The notes below the pieces were generated by a model. That model was given only the letters and a program-made list of their open reading frames with translations, searched no databases and had not been told where the DNA came from. Shown in pieces: positions 47,401 to 59,269 of a stretch of DNA of 64,000 nt. The position numbers and the translations under genes were made by a program. How positions within the stretch are numbered: position 1 is the first letter of the stretch; the number at the start of each line of letters is the position of its first letter. This DNA comes from Parelaphostrongylus tenuis. Its lineage: Eukaryota > Nematoda > Chromadorea > Rhabditida > Metastrongylidae. The stretch spans positions 1 to 64,000 of the forward strand of contig JAHQIW010000080.1 of assembly GCA_019055375.1 (NCBI GenBank), written 5' to 3'.

Positions 47401-50400
47401 TTTTTCTCTGTTGCTAAGTTACCCGTTTCTTTGAGGCAGCTAATCTCTAATTCGCATCATTTACGTATTACTTTGGGCCTTCTGTGTCTCAGCCCCAGCT
47501 TCTGAAACCTTTTGCACTGATGTATGTGTGTGATGAAAAACTCTCATCCCTTGCAACTATGCTGCTATCACAATCAGTAGTCAATTTTACCAATTTTCAA
47601 AAATTATATGGAAGTAACTGGTAACCGACTTTTTTTAGCTTCGATAATACCACCCAGTTACATACTTTTTGTTAATTAAGCGAATAGCACAAAGTCCATG
47701 GAAATAAAATATATTTCTTTGACGTTTTGGCGTCTTCGTCCTCATCAGAGCGAATGAGTGGAGTCGGCATACAAACTTCCTCGTTCGTCAGAATTTAATC
47801 ATTATCAATTCGTGCTATTCGCTAAATCAACAAAGAATATGTGATTATATGACAATACCTTTCTATTCGACTGTTTTTGAGACCCCGCTATCACAAAAAT
47901 GTGCTATTAGATTATATTCAATTTTGAGCGAGGTCTCTAAAATAGTTTCTTGTAGGGAAACGATTGAGCATGTGCCCTGATGAGGTTTGCGAAAGCCGAA
48001 ACGTACGTCTAGCACTAGAAATACAATACCAGATCTCTGGGAAGCTTGAAATATGCTATTCGCTTATATAACAGTATTTTAATATGAATCTATCCCTTAG
48101 AGCGCATGTGGCGCAGTGGTCAGAGGTGCCCCGCTTCGCACACGAGGTCAATGGTTCGATCTCGCGCTCATGGCTCACCAAACCATCCATCCCTCCGGGG
48201 TCGGTAAATTGGTACCACACTGGTCTTAGACCTATCTGGGAGGATAAGCAGCACTGACGTCTTTTGAGCGGGAGGCCACCGCGAGTCATTGTAAAGGCCA
48301 GATATGCATTCAATCACCTCAAACGAAAATAGAAATTGAAGACGAATGCATGGCGCATCCCTCAGGGATTGATCAACTCCAAGAGCTTTACGCTTTATCC
48401 TTCCATCCCTTAGAATAACAGCAATTTTAACAGTGATTGAAAATGAAAAAAACAATCAAGTCCTCTTAGGCGAACTCCTACTCGTCCAGTCGCTTCGTCA
48501 ACCACCAACAATTATCATAGAACAATCAAGTTTTGTGGGCACCTCAAAGAATACCAGTTTGTCAGAGTGGAAAGAGCTCCATAAAGTTTGCAAAACCTCC
48601 AAAATTCGCTTGATTTTTCTTTGAATGGCTCAGTATGAGCCGAGATATGTCTGTTTCAAAAATGAAAAACTCATTTTGTGTCAAGCAAGATTAACACTGC
48701 GCTTAAAAGCAACACATTCCTCCTTGCTTTATCACTGATCGGTAAAAGCACTGTGGTGTTTGCTCTCTCTATATCACTTCTATCTATCGAATCACCCAAC
48801 TCCAACATTTACAACAATAGCTAGAGAACATTCAATTAAAATCGGAGGAGTGATAAGTTACTTTCACACATCTAATTTTTTGCTGTTTCCTTTTTGCGTT
48901 TTCCAACAAATTATTGCTTTTGAAAGCTGAAAGCTCTCGACGCTGGTTATTCCTGAAGAGGTGACTGTGCATCCGACATTATCGAGCATCGTTAGAAGTG
49001 ACTGTGTAAATCTGGACCTCACATTGACCCATAGGGCCTGCCGATGTGTTGAATCAGTGATGATTTTCTTCCGGACAAGTTTAGTAGCAATTTGTCCGCC
49101 CTGATGGAAGGCTTGGTGATCTGCTTGTCCAGAATACTGGCGTCTATACATTCCCTCTCAAAATGCTTTTTATGACAGAAAATCTTAGTTAATTATCAAG
49201 TTAATTCGTATAATACAAAAGTTCTACGTTTCACAACAATTCTGACAAGCAAAAGCTGTTTGTTGGTAATGTCAACCACTGAGTTATTCTCTTGGACAAG
49301 TTCGAATTCTTTGCAAGCTCATCGACTTTCTACAAACCTGGGAGATGTCTTCATATCGTTCACCGAGTTCGCCGCCCCAGCTGGATGAGTAGCGAAGGTA
49401 AGCATAGTTCGTGACAATCCTTGGATCCGTTGAATTAATCAGTTCGGTGACTCTGTAACAGCCCTATGATTCCGATACTCAGGAACGATTTGGCATGAAC
49501 TCTATCACCTTCTCATATAATCGATTTCTGTTATGAGTATTTGTGGTTCATTTGCTAGATAGTTGTTGAGTGCAAATGGCGCAACGAAATGAAAATATCT
49601 GGCCCAGTCCACCTGGAAGCAGCCGTACTTCATTAGTTAAAACTCAGGAATCCTGAAATCTCATTAAGTCTCTATTCTCAGCAAATACTGTAGTTAACAA
49701 GTGCTAAGTGCTGTCATTTGTCACACTTTTCAGAACGATGTGTATGCATTTGTGTGCACGCTTGTCTGCTCGTTTCGGACAACGTGTACGGTTTTGTATG
49801 CAGGCGCTATACAGTGGCCTTTTCCGTTGAGCACAACCTTTAATCAAAACCTATGATTTTTACAAAGTGCTCGTTTAAATTCAAAATTTTTAAGAACTAA
49901 GGTTTTAACTATCAAAATACACGGTATTAACACCTCGAAAATGCAACGAATACTCAACAGACTCAAATGTAAACATTTAGGAAACACCAGCGTGTCGTGA
50001 TGGATGAAATACTGCACGCTGAACTATTCTGACTTCAGTGATACAAGTTTCGATATAAAGACTGAGACAATGCATTAATGGCGATGTGATTTCTTTTTCA
50101 TAATCTAGTGAAAAATAAAATTTTATTTTGACATAATGTGAATATGGGTCTCTGATTTCCAAAAGTCAGAAGAAAGTTTTCGTCGTTGCTCCAAAAAACT
50201 CCACTTTGAGCTGAAACATGTTGGCTTAAAGTTGGAACACGTCCCACGTTTCCGCTTAACATGAGATATGCACTGTTCATGAAGTTGCAAATGCTTCGGA
50301 AACTGACAGAAAAATTCTCTCGTTTAATGAAAAAACTGTATGAAGCGATGATTTTCTATTAATGAATGTAACAGCTTAAAGAAATAGCCTTTGCCAATTT

Positions 50401-52391
50401 TCGATCGGCCTTTTCATTTTTGATCATTGAAATTCCCACCAAAGGCATTAGTGTTTGCATATCACTGAAACGTCTCAGATTGTACATTTTTGTGAAATTC
50501 CTTCGATCCTCTTCGGGCACCAAAATTTTCGCCATCTCCGTTTCGAGTTCGATAATCTCATCCACATCACTTGCAATTTTCCTTTCATTAATAGGAAGAC
50601 TGGCATCGTTGTGGAAAAGTTTTACCTAAAATCCTCTATTTATTGGATTGTTTTCCCATTGTTGGCATTGCTTACACCAATTTTTGATTTACTTTGGAGG
50701 AAAATGCAAACTTTATATCATCGTAAGGCATTTGTTGTAAAGGCCTCTTTTGTTGAACTTAGATTCTTTATAAACCTCGTAGCAGCCATTCGAAAGCTCA
50801 TATTTCGTTATTTTGAAGGCGCACTTGTTTTGAAAAGGCCTCTTTACTGCTTTGTAGCAAAAGTTGCGTTTCACCATGCACCGCGCGTTAGCGCGTGTAT
50901 CTAGGTTTCCTTGTGGGAAAAACCTTCTCTTATTGCTCTGTGCACCTAGGCTTTCCATTTTCAATTTCTGTTGGCAAATAAACCCGCTAATATGCCTACG
51001 CATAAGTGACTTCAGCTTGTGCATGAAAAGCATATGAACTTGTAGAGGAAATCTTCTAGTGTCAGAGTCATGCACTTATCTAGAATTCTTTTCAAGGCGG
51101 AGAATAAACCTAAGATAAATAACAAATCCGCTCGCCACATGTGACTCGTGCTGCGCAATCGATCAAGTTGTCGCGGTGAGATGATGAATCCGAGTGTGAA
51201 ACGTAACCTTATTTTTGCTGTCACAGCATTTCAAGAAGGATTTTTGCTGTCACCAGCATTTTAAGAAGGTTTTATTTGGAAGACACAGTGTTGAATTTTT
51301 GCGTATCTGAGCTGTTGAGTGATTATTAAAATTCTGAAGCCAAAGCGAAAGTGGCCTTGCCCATAGAGGGTATAAAAATACTTTTTGATGATAGGAAAGT
51401 ACCGAAAACTCGTTTCGTAGAAGCAAACAAAACACCAACCTTGTTAATAAGAAACTGTCTATAGGCGGCAATTTTCTTCCCATGCTTTTCTCTGTCCAAA
51501 TAGTAATCTCGAGTATAATCACCCAAGCCAAGATCTCCTTGATCAAACTGAAATATGGTAATTTTTGAGCAAAGAACGCCTACGTACACTATGAAGCAAC
51601 TAGTTTCTTTCCACGTAATTGAATTTCTGCTTAAAATAGTAGCAAAGTAGTTGATAGCTTACCTCTATCAATCTCCGAGATACATTTCTACTGTCGAGTG
51701 TGACGTAGCTTGTGACAAAAATGTCGACTCCTCTGGAAGCTATGTCGATAAGAAGCGTTGTCAAATCAAACCGATCGACATTCCATTTGTTTCCCTCCAA
51801 CATTGGCCACTCTCCGAAATTCTACATCCCAACAGATTATACTTCAATACAATCTCTGTATCACTATTTCTATAAAGGGTTTGCCTTTTTATTTCTAACT
51901 ATTTAAATATATTTTTCCGAAGGACGCAATGCTCTATCAAAATCTTGCAAAAGGTGGAGTCACGATGTCTCAAGAATGGCCCACCCTTATTGTCTCTATA
52001 AGCTTTCTTGCACCAATCCGGTTGAGCTCGTCCTTATCCATGCATCTGCGGTACATCGCCTTCAGAGCACTAGCGGATTTTGATGGAGACGCCTCCGTCG
52101 ATTCGAAGATCTCTGAGAAGTGCTCGACGTGAAAGAACAATAAAAAAAAGCGATCTAACTGTCAAAATTGTACTTCGAATTTCGCAGCAAGCCAGCCACG
52201 TGTATTATGAATATCATTATTTATTAAGAAACAGACTCAGTTTGAAATCCACAATTACTACCTCTCATTTGCTCTTGAATTTTGTCGCCTATGATGTCAA
52301 ACTGAGAGTAGCTGGTCTTATGACTTGGAATTGGGTGCTTGGCTATCCAGTTTCCACAAGTGAATTCAAAGAAGTCCACACACGGGTCGAC
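38364..52391 (-). CDS. Neprilysin-like M13 zinc metallopeptidase, copy B (17 exons, stop codon present, frameshift in exon 15)
   Basis: Paralogue of copy A in the same orientation. Exons in transcript order: 52262-52391, 51985-52112, 51663-51821, 51440-51547, 50440-50625, 49509-49612, 49338-49452, 46464-46589, 45594-45845, 43653-43818, 43461-43512, 43264-43331, 42494-42603, 42095-42181, 41819-41918, 38828-38904, 38364-38463. Together they give about 688 codons from VDPC to the stop, close to the extracellular part of family members (about 750 aa in full). Landmarks: [42 protein letters not shown] (zinc and catalytic site), ENTADNGG (third zinc ligand kept, Ile to Thr), [14 protein letters not shown], and the family C-terminus CAVW-stop. 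Exon 15 is 100 nt against 99 in copy A: one extra base near 41847 shifts the last part of the protein. The first exon(s), with signal peptide or membrane anchor, were not located. Intron 7 has a 1.7-kb insertion and intron 15 a Penelope fragment, both absent from copy A. Confidence 0.92.
40457..41124 (-). mobile_element. 5'-truncated Penelope-like retroelement insertion
   Basis: A 668-bp insertion within intron 15 of neprilysin copy B, absent at the same place in copy A (about 2412). It is bounded by a 14-bp direct repeat (attatcaggagcta at 40443-40456 and 41125-41138) taken as the target-site duplication. It contains the C-terminal GIY-YIG endonuclease followed, toward the element 3' end, by a hammerhead motif. 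All of the reverse transcriptase is missing. Confidence 0.88.
40522..40558 (-). ncRNA. Penelope-type hammerhead ribozyme motif
   Basis: Minus strand: GCT/AGC stem I, core CTGAAGA, stem II GGC...GCC, GAAA, then ACGTC with a minimal stem III and a GTC cleavage site. It lies about 200 bp beyond the endonuclease stop, where Penelope-like terminal repeats carry hammerheads. Stem III of only ACGU implies activity, if any, as a dimer. Confidence 0.78.
40755..41193 (-). pseudogene. GIY-YIG endonuclease domain of a Penelope-like element (frameshifted)
   Basis: The first frame (40924-41193) reads [12 protein letters not shown]...[18 protein letters not shown], the GIY-YIG fold with the CxxC pair typical of Penelope-like endonucleases. 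After about 40955 the coding sequence moves to the next frame. There it reads [11 protein letters not shown] and [11 protein letters not shown], the conserved Glu and Asn-containing end of the domain, and stops at 40755-40757. A single-base frameshift separates the halves. In the element this nuclease nicks target DNA for reverse transcription; here it is a relic. Confidence 0.88.
41425..41695 (+). mobile_element. tRNA-derived SINE type 2 (copy B, intron 15)
   Basis: Same insertion as 2708-2972, inherited through the duplication. A box TGGCCGAGTGGTT is intact; the B box is eroded. Confidence 0.78.
41819..41918 (-). pseudogene. Neprilysin copy B exon 15 carrying a +1 frameshift
   Basis: Copy A exon 15 (3099-3197, 99 nt, 33 codons) ends [15 protein letters not shown]. 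Copy B has an additional A on the plus strand near 41847, giving 100 nt and breaking the frame within the NNEQMFF motif. The active-site exons are upstream and unaffected. The conserved Cys-rich C-terminus in exons 16-17 would be read out of frame. The extra base is not in a long homopolymer, so an assembly error is less obvious than in copy A. Confidence 0.75.
46080..46450. repeat. Dispersed repeat in intron 8 (copy B)
   Basis: Orthologue of 7385-7775, with the same internal segments (gcaagatggtagtctctctc, gtgatgacaggc) and an eroded 3' tail. Confidence 0.45.
46805..47290 (-). pseudogene. Mariner-family transposase N-terminal remnant (copy B)
   Basis: Orthologue of the copy A remnant. [20 protein letters not shown], then [11 protein letters not shown], is in one frame with the preceding degraded helix-turn-helix region. 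Only the N-terminal part remains. Confidence 0.65.
47721..47750 (-). ncRNA. Hammerhead-like motif with mutated core
   Basis: Minus strand: CTCTGATGA, a weak stem II (GGACGAAGACGCC), then AAAAC where GAAAC is required, then GTC. The G-to-A change at the GAAA motif would be expected to inactivate it. It faces the intact motif at 47972. Confidence 0.55.
47972..48015 (+). ncRNA. Type I hammerhead ribozyme, Penelope-type, intact core
   Basis: Core CTGATGA 47977-47983. Stem II GGTTT/AAGCC with a GCGA tetraloop (47984-47997). GAAA 47998-48001. Stem III from ACGTACGT. GTC cleavage site ending at C48009. Stem I GTGC/GCAC (47972-47975 with 48012-48015) with a small mismatch next to the core. All catalytic bases match consensus. 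Confidence 0.85.
48098..48405 (+). mobile_element. tRNA-derived SINE type 1, well-preserved head
   Basis: A box TGGCGCAGTGG at about 48110 and B box GGTTCGATCTC at about 48154, spaced as in a tRNA. The shared body follows (ctccggggtcggtaaattgg, gaggccaccgcgagtcattg), then cgctttatccttcc. It sits inside the 1.7-kb insertion in neprilysin intron 7. Confidence 0.85.
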
Positions 52392-52809
52392 CTGAATGAG
52401 AAGACGATGACGAATAAGAAATCCAGAAATGATATCAGTACAACACTTCTGGTTCGATGTAATATCTAATGACGCACGGATGCACTGCTTCACTTTTTTC
52501 ATCATTGTTGACACTTAATCGAAGAATTTGCCGATGAAGTCATGTCGAGAAGTGCATAAGGCACAGTCATCTATCATGTCACTTTTGACCATGAATGCTC
52601 AATTATAAAGCAGAGCATACTTGTAAATTTGATTCCCATATTGTGAAGCTCAGCTATTTGGTGTTTACTTCAAGTGGTTCCCAAAAGTAGCATCCATCTC
52701 AAGGTAGACTCAAAAGAATGGATTCAACATAGAAAAATTATGTGGCTGCAGAATATATAGCAAACTGATGGCCAAATAAAAATATGATAACTTTTACGCA
52801 ATTTCTCGA

Positions 52810-53045
52810 TTTGATTTCACAGTCTCTTCTTTTACTGCGCGGATCCCAGTATTTCTAGCATTCAATTCTTCTTTTTCGTCTTTTTCAACGTCGTAGAATA
52901 CTGGTTGAGAGAGTCTTTCTAGTCTCTTGGATAGCCTGGCCATAGCGTTCCATAAGGCGTTCGTTGTCGACTGCTGGAGTGTTGGAGGCGGTATATAAGC
53001 ACCGCGCCGTGACAAGCAACACAATCTCTTGGCCACAGCAATCCA
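52810..53045 (-). mobile_element. tRNA-derived SINE type 2 (upstream of gene B)
   Basis: Orthologue of 12455-12690. The end segment gatcccagtatttctagcat and head with tggccacagcaatcc are recognisable; the box motifs are degraded. Confidence 0.68.
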
Positions 53046-53329
53046 AAAAAAAAACGAAAAAGGCAAATGAATATATTTAGGTGTGAAGGGTTGCTAAGAC
53101 TTTGATATAATGGTAGAATCTGGTATTTCTTTCAGTTTTTTCACTTTCCATATGCTTTAATGCGCAAAGTACATATAATTCATCATATTGGCTAAAAAAT
53201 GAAAAACAATGAATAGTTGTCACTTTCGTTTCGAGTGTTTTCTTAAAAACACACTCAAATTCCAACATATCTCGCGATTATTATTTGAGGCAACATGTCA
53301 GTGGTCCGTTGAGTGAGCTGATTTATAGA

Positions 53330-53370
53330 GCCCGATAGAGCGTTCGACTTTGTGGTCTCATCAGTCGGGT
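53330..53370 (-). ncRNA. Degenerate hammerhead ribozyme
   Basis: Minus strand: stem I ACCCGA/TCGGGC, core CTGATGA, stem II GACCACAAAGTC. GAAA has become GAAC and stem III is lost. Flanks at 53230-53290 and 53371-53440 match the 317-bp family. There is no equivalent at the matching position of copy A. Confidence 0.65.
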
Positions 53371-53499
53371 GGTACCCCTCGTCTTCAGCCAATCCTCTCG
53401 GGGCGCTCAGTCCTTATACAAAGAGTGGGCGAAGACGAACATTTCACCGTTAAGGTCGAAACAATAATTACGAGATATATATTCAAGAATACTGAGTGA

Positions 53500-53870
53500 T
53501 ATGCAAAGTTTTTCGACCTCGGACGGGAGTTGTTTTTGGGTGTGTGTGCTAAGCACTCACCACCGCTGCTCCTGTTCTGTATCACTCTTTCTGCTATGCA
53601 AGGTATCGCAGTCGTCAGCAACCAACCATAAGCGAGCTTGGCCTGGTTAGGACATACTGAACTAACTGGCTGGGGCATATCGGCATTAAATTCAATTGAG
53701 TTACAGCTTCTGGATTTTGTGTAATTCCCAAGACTAGTAGTGTTATGATGTTATAATTATACAGCGAATAACGTGAAGTAATATGCAAAACTTCAAGATC
53801 TCAAGCGGGAGTTCAACCTACATTTCATCCTTTACGGAAGCGCGCGCTAACGATCGTATAATTGGCGCTT
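53500..53870 (-). mobile_element. tRNA-like repeat modules (copy B)
   Basis: Orthologous to 13620-13990. The first block has lost most of its B box; the second keeps ggttgaactcccgctt on the minus strand. Confidence 0.55.
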
Positions 53871-56608
53871 CAAAAAATTCATCATTCTTTTTGCAATACA
53901 GGAGCCCAGCAGTGTAGCGAATACCACGCGCCACAGTAAAGGGAGCGTTCGGATTCAACTTCAGTCCGAGGCTCAAAAGTTTCACGTACCACTCAACATT
54001 CTTAGATATATAATTATAACATCATGACACAGCTCTATTACGTGATAAATAGCCATTTTTTATGGCGACCATACGGTCTCCGAATTATTTTTGCGCTCTG
54101 TTCGCTAATAGTAACACTGACTTCTACAGGATGGATTGTCCGGTGAAAAATCAATGCATACTAAACGAACAATCAATGTTATTAACAACCATCTTGTATA
54201 TTAAGGTGAAGCCAAGTGAAGTTCCTTATTTGAGCGTTGCCCACAAAAGATATTTGCCTCGATCGACAGCGAAGACGAAGACCACAAGGAGGACGAACGA
54301 TAGTGGGCAATTGACTCGAATCAGCGTATGGAGAGGGTGAAGACTTTGAGACGATAGCGGGATAAGTTTTTTTTTTACTAACTCTTGTAAGGTTATTCAT
54401 TCAATCAAGTGAGCCTTAAAATGAACTAGTTGGCAGAAAACAGGAGTAAGAAAGGAAGAAAAGCTCAGAATGTGGGTAACCCTATTTATGACTTTCGAAT
54501 AAATGCTTCCTGGTTCCCTAATCTACCATGGTAGGGGATGGGTAACGCAGAGGAAGTGATGCCGTCTAGTGTCAGGAAGACCCCAATTTGATTTCTCTTT
54601 GTGTCCCATCAAGTTCTCTATGCTTGGGATGTCGAAAATTTGGTAGTAGCTTTACTTAAAGTCGACCTTGTCCTCTAATTCACTTGAAGATTTCTCAGCA
54701 CTGCTATCTCATAATATCAGGAAACGTGGAATGCGAAGAAATGTGTGGAATGATTTAGAGGCACCGTATTTGATGAAAGAACTGCTGGGTTTGCTACATT
54801 ATGTACCGTTCCACTTTGTAGTAACTACAAAAAACAAGTTTTACAGCTTTACTTTGAACATTTTGCTCTACTGCCAGCTAGAATTGCAGTCATTCAGAGC
54901 CGGTCATTTTCTATGTATCGCTCAAGAGTTATAATGTCAGAAGAAAAACTGACCGAGAAATTGATAGATTTTGTGAGAATTTCAGATGCGACTTTGTAAC
55001 CGGGACATTCCGGCCCTTCTGTTTCATACTTAAGCGACGATGAAGGCGAAGATCTCGACAACCCTAGTGGTATTAGTAGAGCAAGCCCACAACATAAAAT
55101 CCTAGAAAATTGTTTTAATCATCAATTAGCTATATCATATAAAAGAATGTTTTTTCTTATCGCTGACCCAAGAACATTATAGATTGGCCGAGAATCGCAA
55201 ATATCAAAAGTTATATTAGAAATGGGAAGAATTACTAGGACAAGAAGCGATAAACGTATATGTGATTGAGTGATGGAAAAGATTATGAGTACTTTAAAAC
55301 TTCTCCGTTGGACTGTCATGGCAAAAATTAGCGACGACTAAATTTCTGATTTCCAATGATGTAATCAATCAAAGTTTTGTCTAAATTTAGAAATAACCAA
55401 TTCCGTCCCATCAATGAAGTAATTAATCGTTCAACTAGAAAAAACAAAGTATTGATCACAATGCTGATTTCTACTTAGTGCTCAATTTATTTATCAAAAC
55501 AATCAAGGAAGCGGGAAAAAAAAAGACAGAGTCGGTGGAATACATTGATCGCTTGTTCTCATAAAATTTAACTAAACCAATCAATATTATAAAAAAGTAT
55601 GTTATGAAATTTTAGCCAAATTATAGAACAAAGAATGCTTCATTCCCAGAGTACATTTTTAATCAAGTGAAGTACTTTCTATTCAATGAACATATGAAAA
55701 CATATGAAAACACACACTGAAAATGTAGGAACAGTTTGAACCAAATACGTAGCATTCAATAAATGTCACTTTCTGTGTAGAATAAGTATGCAAAAGTGCA
55801 TGAATTCGTTTATGATCGCGTAGTGGGCTCATCGAATCGAATGTCATTGAAGCACAGTCAAAATGCACATTTAAATCAGAACAAGTGGCCCTTGAAGCTT
55901 TGTATAATGCACGACGCGCCGGTTGCCTCGAAATATCGCTATGCTACCAGGTTCCCTCACATCCTCTCCGTGTAACTCTTCCTTCATATTCACAAATCTT
56001 TATTTTGTGGACGATTCCATATTCTCGGACCACAAAAAATCTTGGTAAGCTTAATCTATTTGCCTGTTCTGAGACCACCAATTATCTGACCACGGAGTTA
56101 TTTCCTTTTCCATGATTTGTAAGATGTTCATAGTGTATTTAGAAGCCTCCTTCGTGTTATCTATGGCCATCGATTACACTGCTACACCGTTTGAAGGTTT
56201 TTCTAGCGCATCTACCCGGCCTACTTAGCCTTTTTCAAGGAATCAGTCTCCAGCAAACTATCTATTGGCTGCAAATAAGTCAAAAAGCTTTGTGAGGCGA
56301 AATATGCTGGTAGCTGGCGCACTGAGATCACGATGTGCGGTCCGAAACGTGCGCCAATGTGCATATTGATACTAACGCGCATGACCCGAGAAAGATTGAA
56401 CTATGACGACATATTTTAGCAATATTAAGGAGATCTCCTGAGCAACATTATTCTCCTTTCCCGTACCTTCGTAAATGAACCTTGAATACTCAAATGTCCG
56501 ACCTTTATAAACTACAAGGAAATAAGCTCCAACACAATTTCCATTTGACAAGCACTTCACTCAATTGCAAAACATTGCTGAGCACGATTTTCTTCTTCCT
56601 ATATTTCA

Positions 56609-56929
56609 GTGTCAAATCTCGAGAATTTGTCTCATCTTCGTGATCCAGAAGAATTCACATCGATAGCAGAACCCAGATGGACCGGTCAAATAGTAAGGAG
56701 ATTGGACGGCAGATGGACGGAACGAAGTGTAGAGTGGACTCCGCGTGGTTACACCCAACCACGAGGACGATCACTCAAACGTTGGGCGGACTTGTTTGTA
56801 AAAAGAATTAATCAGCTGTACTCTCAGCTGCCAATATTTTACAGATCACGGTATGAAACTCGTGCTAGTCACCATGCTCGCATCAAACCATCATCAAGGG
56901 CGACATTCGCGAGAAAAAAGAACGAATGA
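56609..56929 (+). mobile_element. Second RTE lineage, C-terminal remnant (copy B)
   Basis: An open frame of 106 codons reads RWTGQIVRRLDGRWTERSVE, WTPRGYTQPRGRSLKRWADL and FVKRINQLYSQLP. RW.G...R..D.RW...V..W.PR....PRGRP..RW.D.F is the C-terminal signature of RTE polyproteins. Followed by the same tgatgacggaccgt end as in copy A. Confidence 0.75.
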
Positions 56930-58621
56930 AAACTATGCTAGGGTCCGCACAATTGATGATGACGGACCGTGCAACTATCCATATAATTAATATAATTCAA
57001 TGAGTAGAGTTTTACGTGACTCCAAGATCTCAGAGAAATCAGAGATTTTGACTAGGTGGCAAGTATCATAGAGTATGAACGGAGATTCAACTAGAAAACC
57101 ATTCCTCTCCTAATCGTCTATTCAAGGACACAATGACACCTTAGATAACATCTGTGATACGCCCACATCAGTATCAATCAGCATTCTATTCTGTTCTCGA
57201 ATCTGATCAGGCGATCTCTGAAACATGTTATGAAACGTTTTCCGACATTTGATGACAAGATCCTGCTTGGCAACTTTACAACAAAGTACAGGACAGTCTG
57301 TTCGAGAAATGGTGACGATGCCTAGGTTCAAATCAATATGTGTGGGCAGTCAACCTAACACGGATGTGGCGATTTCCGAAAAGCCAGCCATGTCGATCTC
57401 ACTTCATTGTTGCTCCGATAAGGAAGTGTATTTTTTTCAATCCTTAGTGGAGAAATCGCGGTGTCATCAAAAAAAAAAGTATTCTTGCAGCAGTCAGTGG
57501 TTTTAGGGAAAATGTGTGAAACTGAAAACAGACTTTTTTTTCTGCTGCCAACTAAGTGTAAAACTTCGATACTTTCATGACATCAGCGATACTCACGTTA
57601 GAATCGCAGGTACTTTTTCCCTATCCACACCCATTTTCAGTCTTTTGAAATTAAGGCTTTTATCAGAGTTTCACTAATCATTACGCAGCTGAAATTTGGA
57701 GAATTCAGTCATATTCAATGTGGTCTGTTTACTACGCTGGGGCAGAAAGCATGAAATTATGCTTCATACTCAAGCATTTTTTCTGGAAAAAGCTTTTCAC
57801 ATAAACTTCTAGCAATCATTCGAGAGCTTGAATCTCGACTATGTTAACGGTCACTTAGTTCTATTCGAGAAGGCTTTTTCTGCCCTACAAAACTGAAAAT
57901 GAAATTTCATCTCACACGCGCCGCCCACTTTTGCTACGGTATGTGAATGGGTTTCGCAACATCGGCATCAGGCCAACGCACTGTGGGAAAATTACACGCA
58001 CCCTAGTTGGCAAGAAATGCTAGCTGAGTGCGTGCGAAACCCAATTTTCTTTTGGCTGCAACAACGCAATAAGAAATCTTTTCAAGAAGCCAAACATACC
58101 ACTGGAGTCGCCAAGATTTGTGCCGTCGATTGGTTACTGAAATTCAGGAGAAGAGCTCTGTCTAGCGATAATTGCCTAAGTGTGAAACATGATTTTATTT
58201 CAGTTAATAGAGCGCAGAAAATGTTTCCTCTATAAATAAAGTGAACAGTTGAATTTCTCGAGATTCAAGCTATCGAGCGACTACTAAAACTCTCGAAATA
58301 CCAAAAACGCTTTCTTCTCAAGTGGCTGAAAATAGGTGCGAATAGAGGAAAAGTATCGGGTCATATAACATAAGAAAGAACGGTAGTGAACGATGGACTC
58401 AAGTCGACTGAAGAATACGAAGGCGCAAAAAGGCCACGAATTAACTTCTGTATCCACCTTCTATCAGTTTATTAAAAATGACAATGGAGAGGCGTAAGAC
58501 TGAAAAGTTTCAATGATATCACACGTGTGCGGAAGACACTTTCGAGACAACACTGGAACGCGGCACCTAATTCATATATATATTCTCCAAATTCTTTATC
58601 AGACTTCTTGTTCTCAAATCT

Positions 58622-58910
58622 AAAACGTGTCCGTCGGACATGTAAACTGCTTTAAGGACGACCGATGAACGAAAATCGTTACCGACTGGATTCCTCACAA
58701 TGACAAGCGTACCACAGGAAGATCACCGACACAATTCTCTGCTTCTTTTTCAAGCTTAGAAAAAAGATGTGATGCGCACCAGATTGCTAGAGCGAGGATG
58801 AACTACCGGGCTAGCCTTGCACGTGATAAGGAAAAACGGAAGTCTTATTGGTGCCCTCTTAAGTCACTCGACGGTCAACGAGGCGGCACGTGAAGGCGAA
58901 GGTGAATTCC
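58622..58910 (+). mobile_element. Old RTE 3'-end fragment (copy B)
   Basis: Orthologue of 18771-19075, with the same order of segments (cgtgtccgtcggac, tggattcctcacaatgac, gggctagccttgcacgtgat). No reading frame survives. Confidence 0.75.
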
Positions 58911-59269
58911 ATGTACGAGACAAGCATGACTTGACGCAGTGAAAGAAGTTCTAAGGATTTTTTTTTGATATCTCATTTTTAATGCAGTAGAGATATAGAG
59001 AAAATCATACTTGAGAGATACAAAAAGCTCCTTATCTGAATATCGAACTGCCTTAATTCGATTACCAACATATTTAAGTAATCAGTATTACACAGAGAAT
59101 GCAAACAAATCTGTGCAGTTACCTAACATTAATCGTTATGTAATACTATTGTTGAATCTTTTAGTCTTTTGCTATTTGCTTGAACAGAACAACTGTGAAA
59201 AAGATTATGGCAGGAATCTTTTTAGATTCATCAAAAAGCGGATCTCATACCTTCAAAAGTTGAACAAAT

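Larger units (their letters stand above)
47638..49318. mobile_element. 1.7-kb composite insertion in intron 7 of neprilysin copy B
   Basis: Copy A joins agaagtaactggta directly to catcgactttc (8900-8920). Copy B separates the same two flanks by about 1.68 kb. The insert holds two opposed hammerhead-like motifs (47721, 47972), inverted segments containing gcgaatagcac/gtgctattcgc, an inverted pair with gagaccccgct and agcgaggtctc (47879-47937), and a tRNA-derived SINE (48098-48405). About 900 bp remain (48410-49318) in which I recognise nothing. Confidence 0.7.

Noticed and set aside
48864..49151. 95-codon minus-strand frame in the private insertion of copy B
   Set aside because: No motif recognised, no splice context, and low-information composition; left undescribed as coding.
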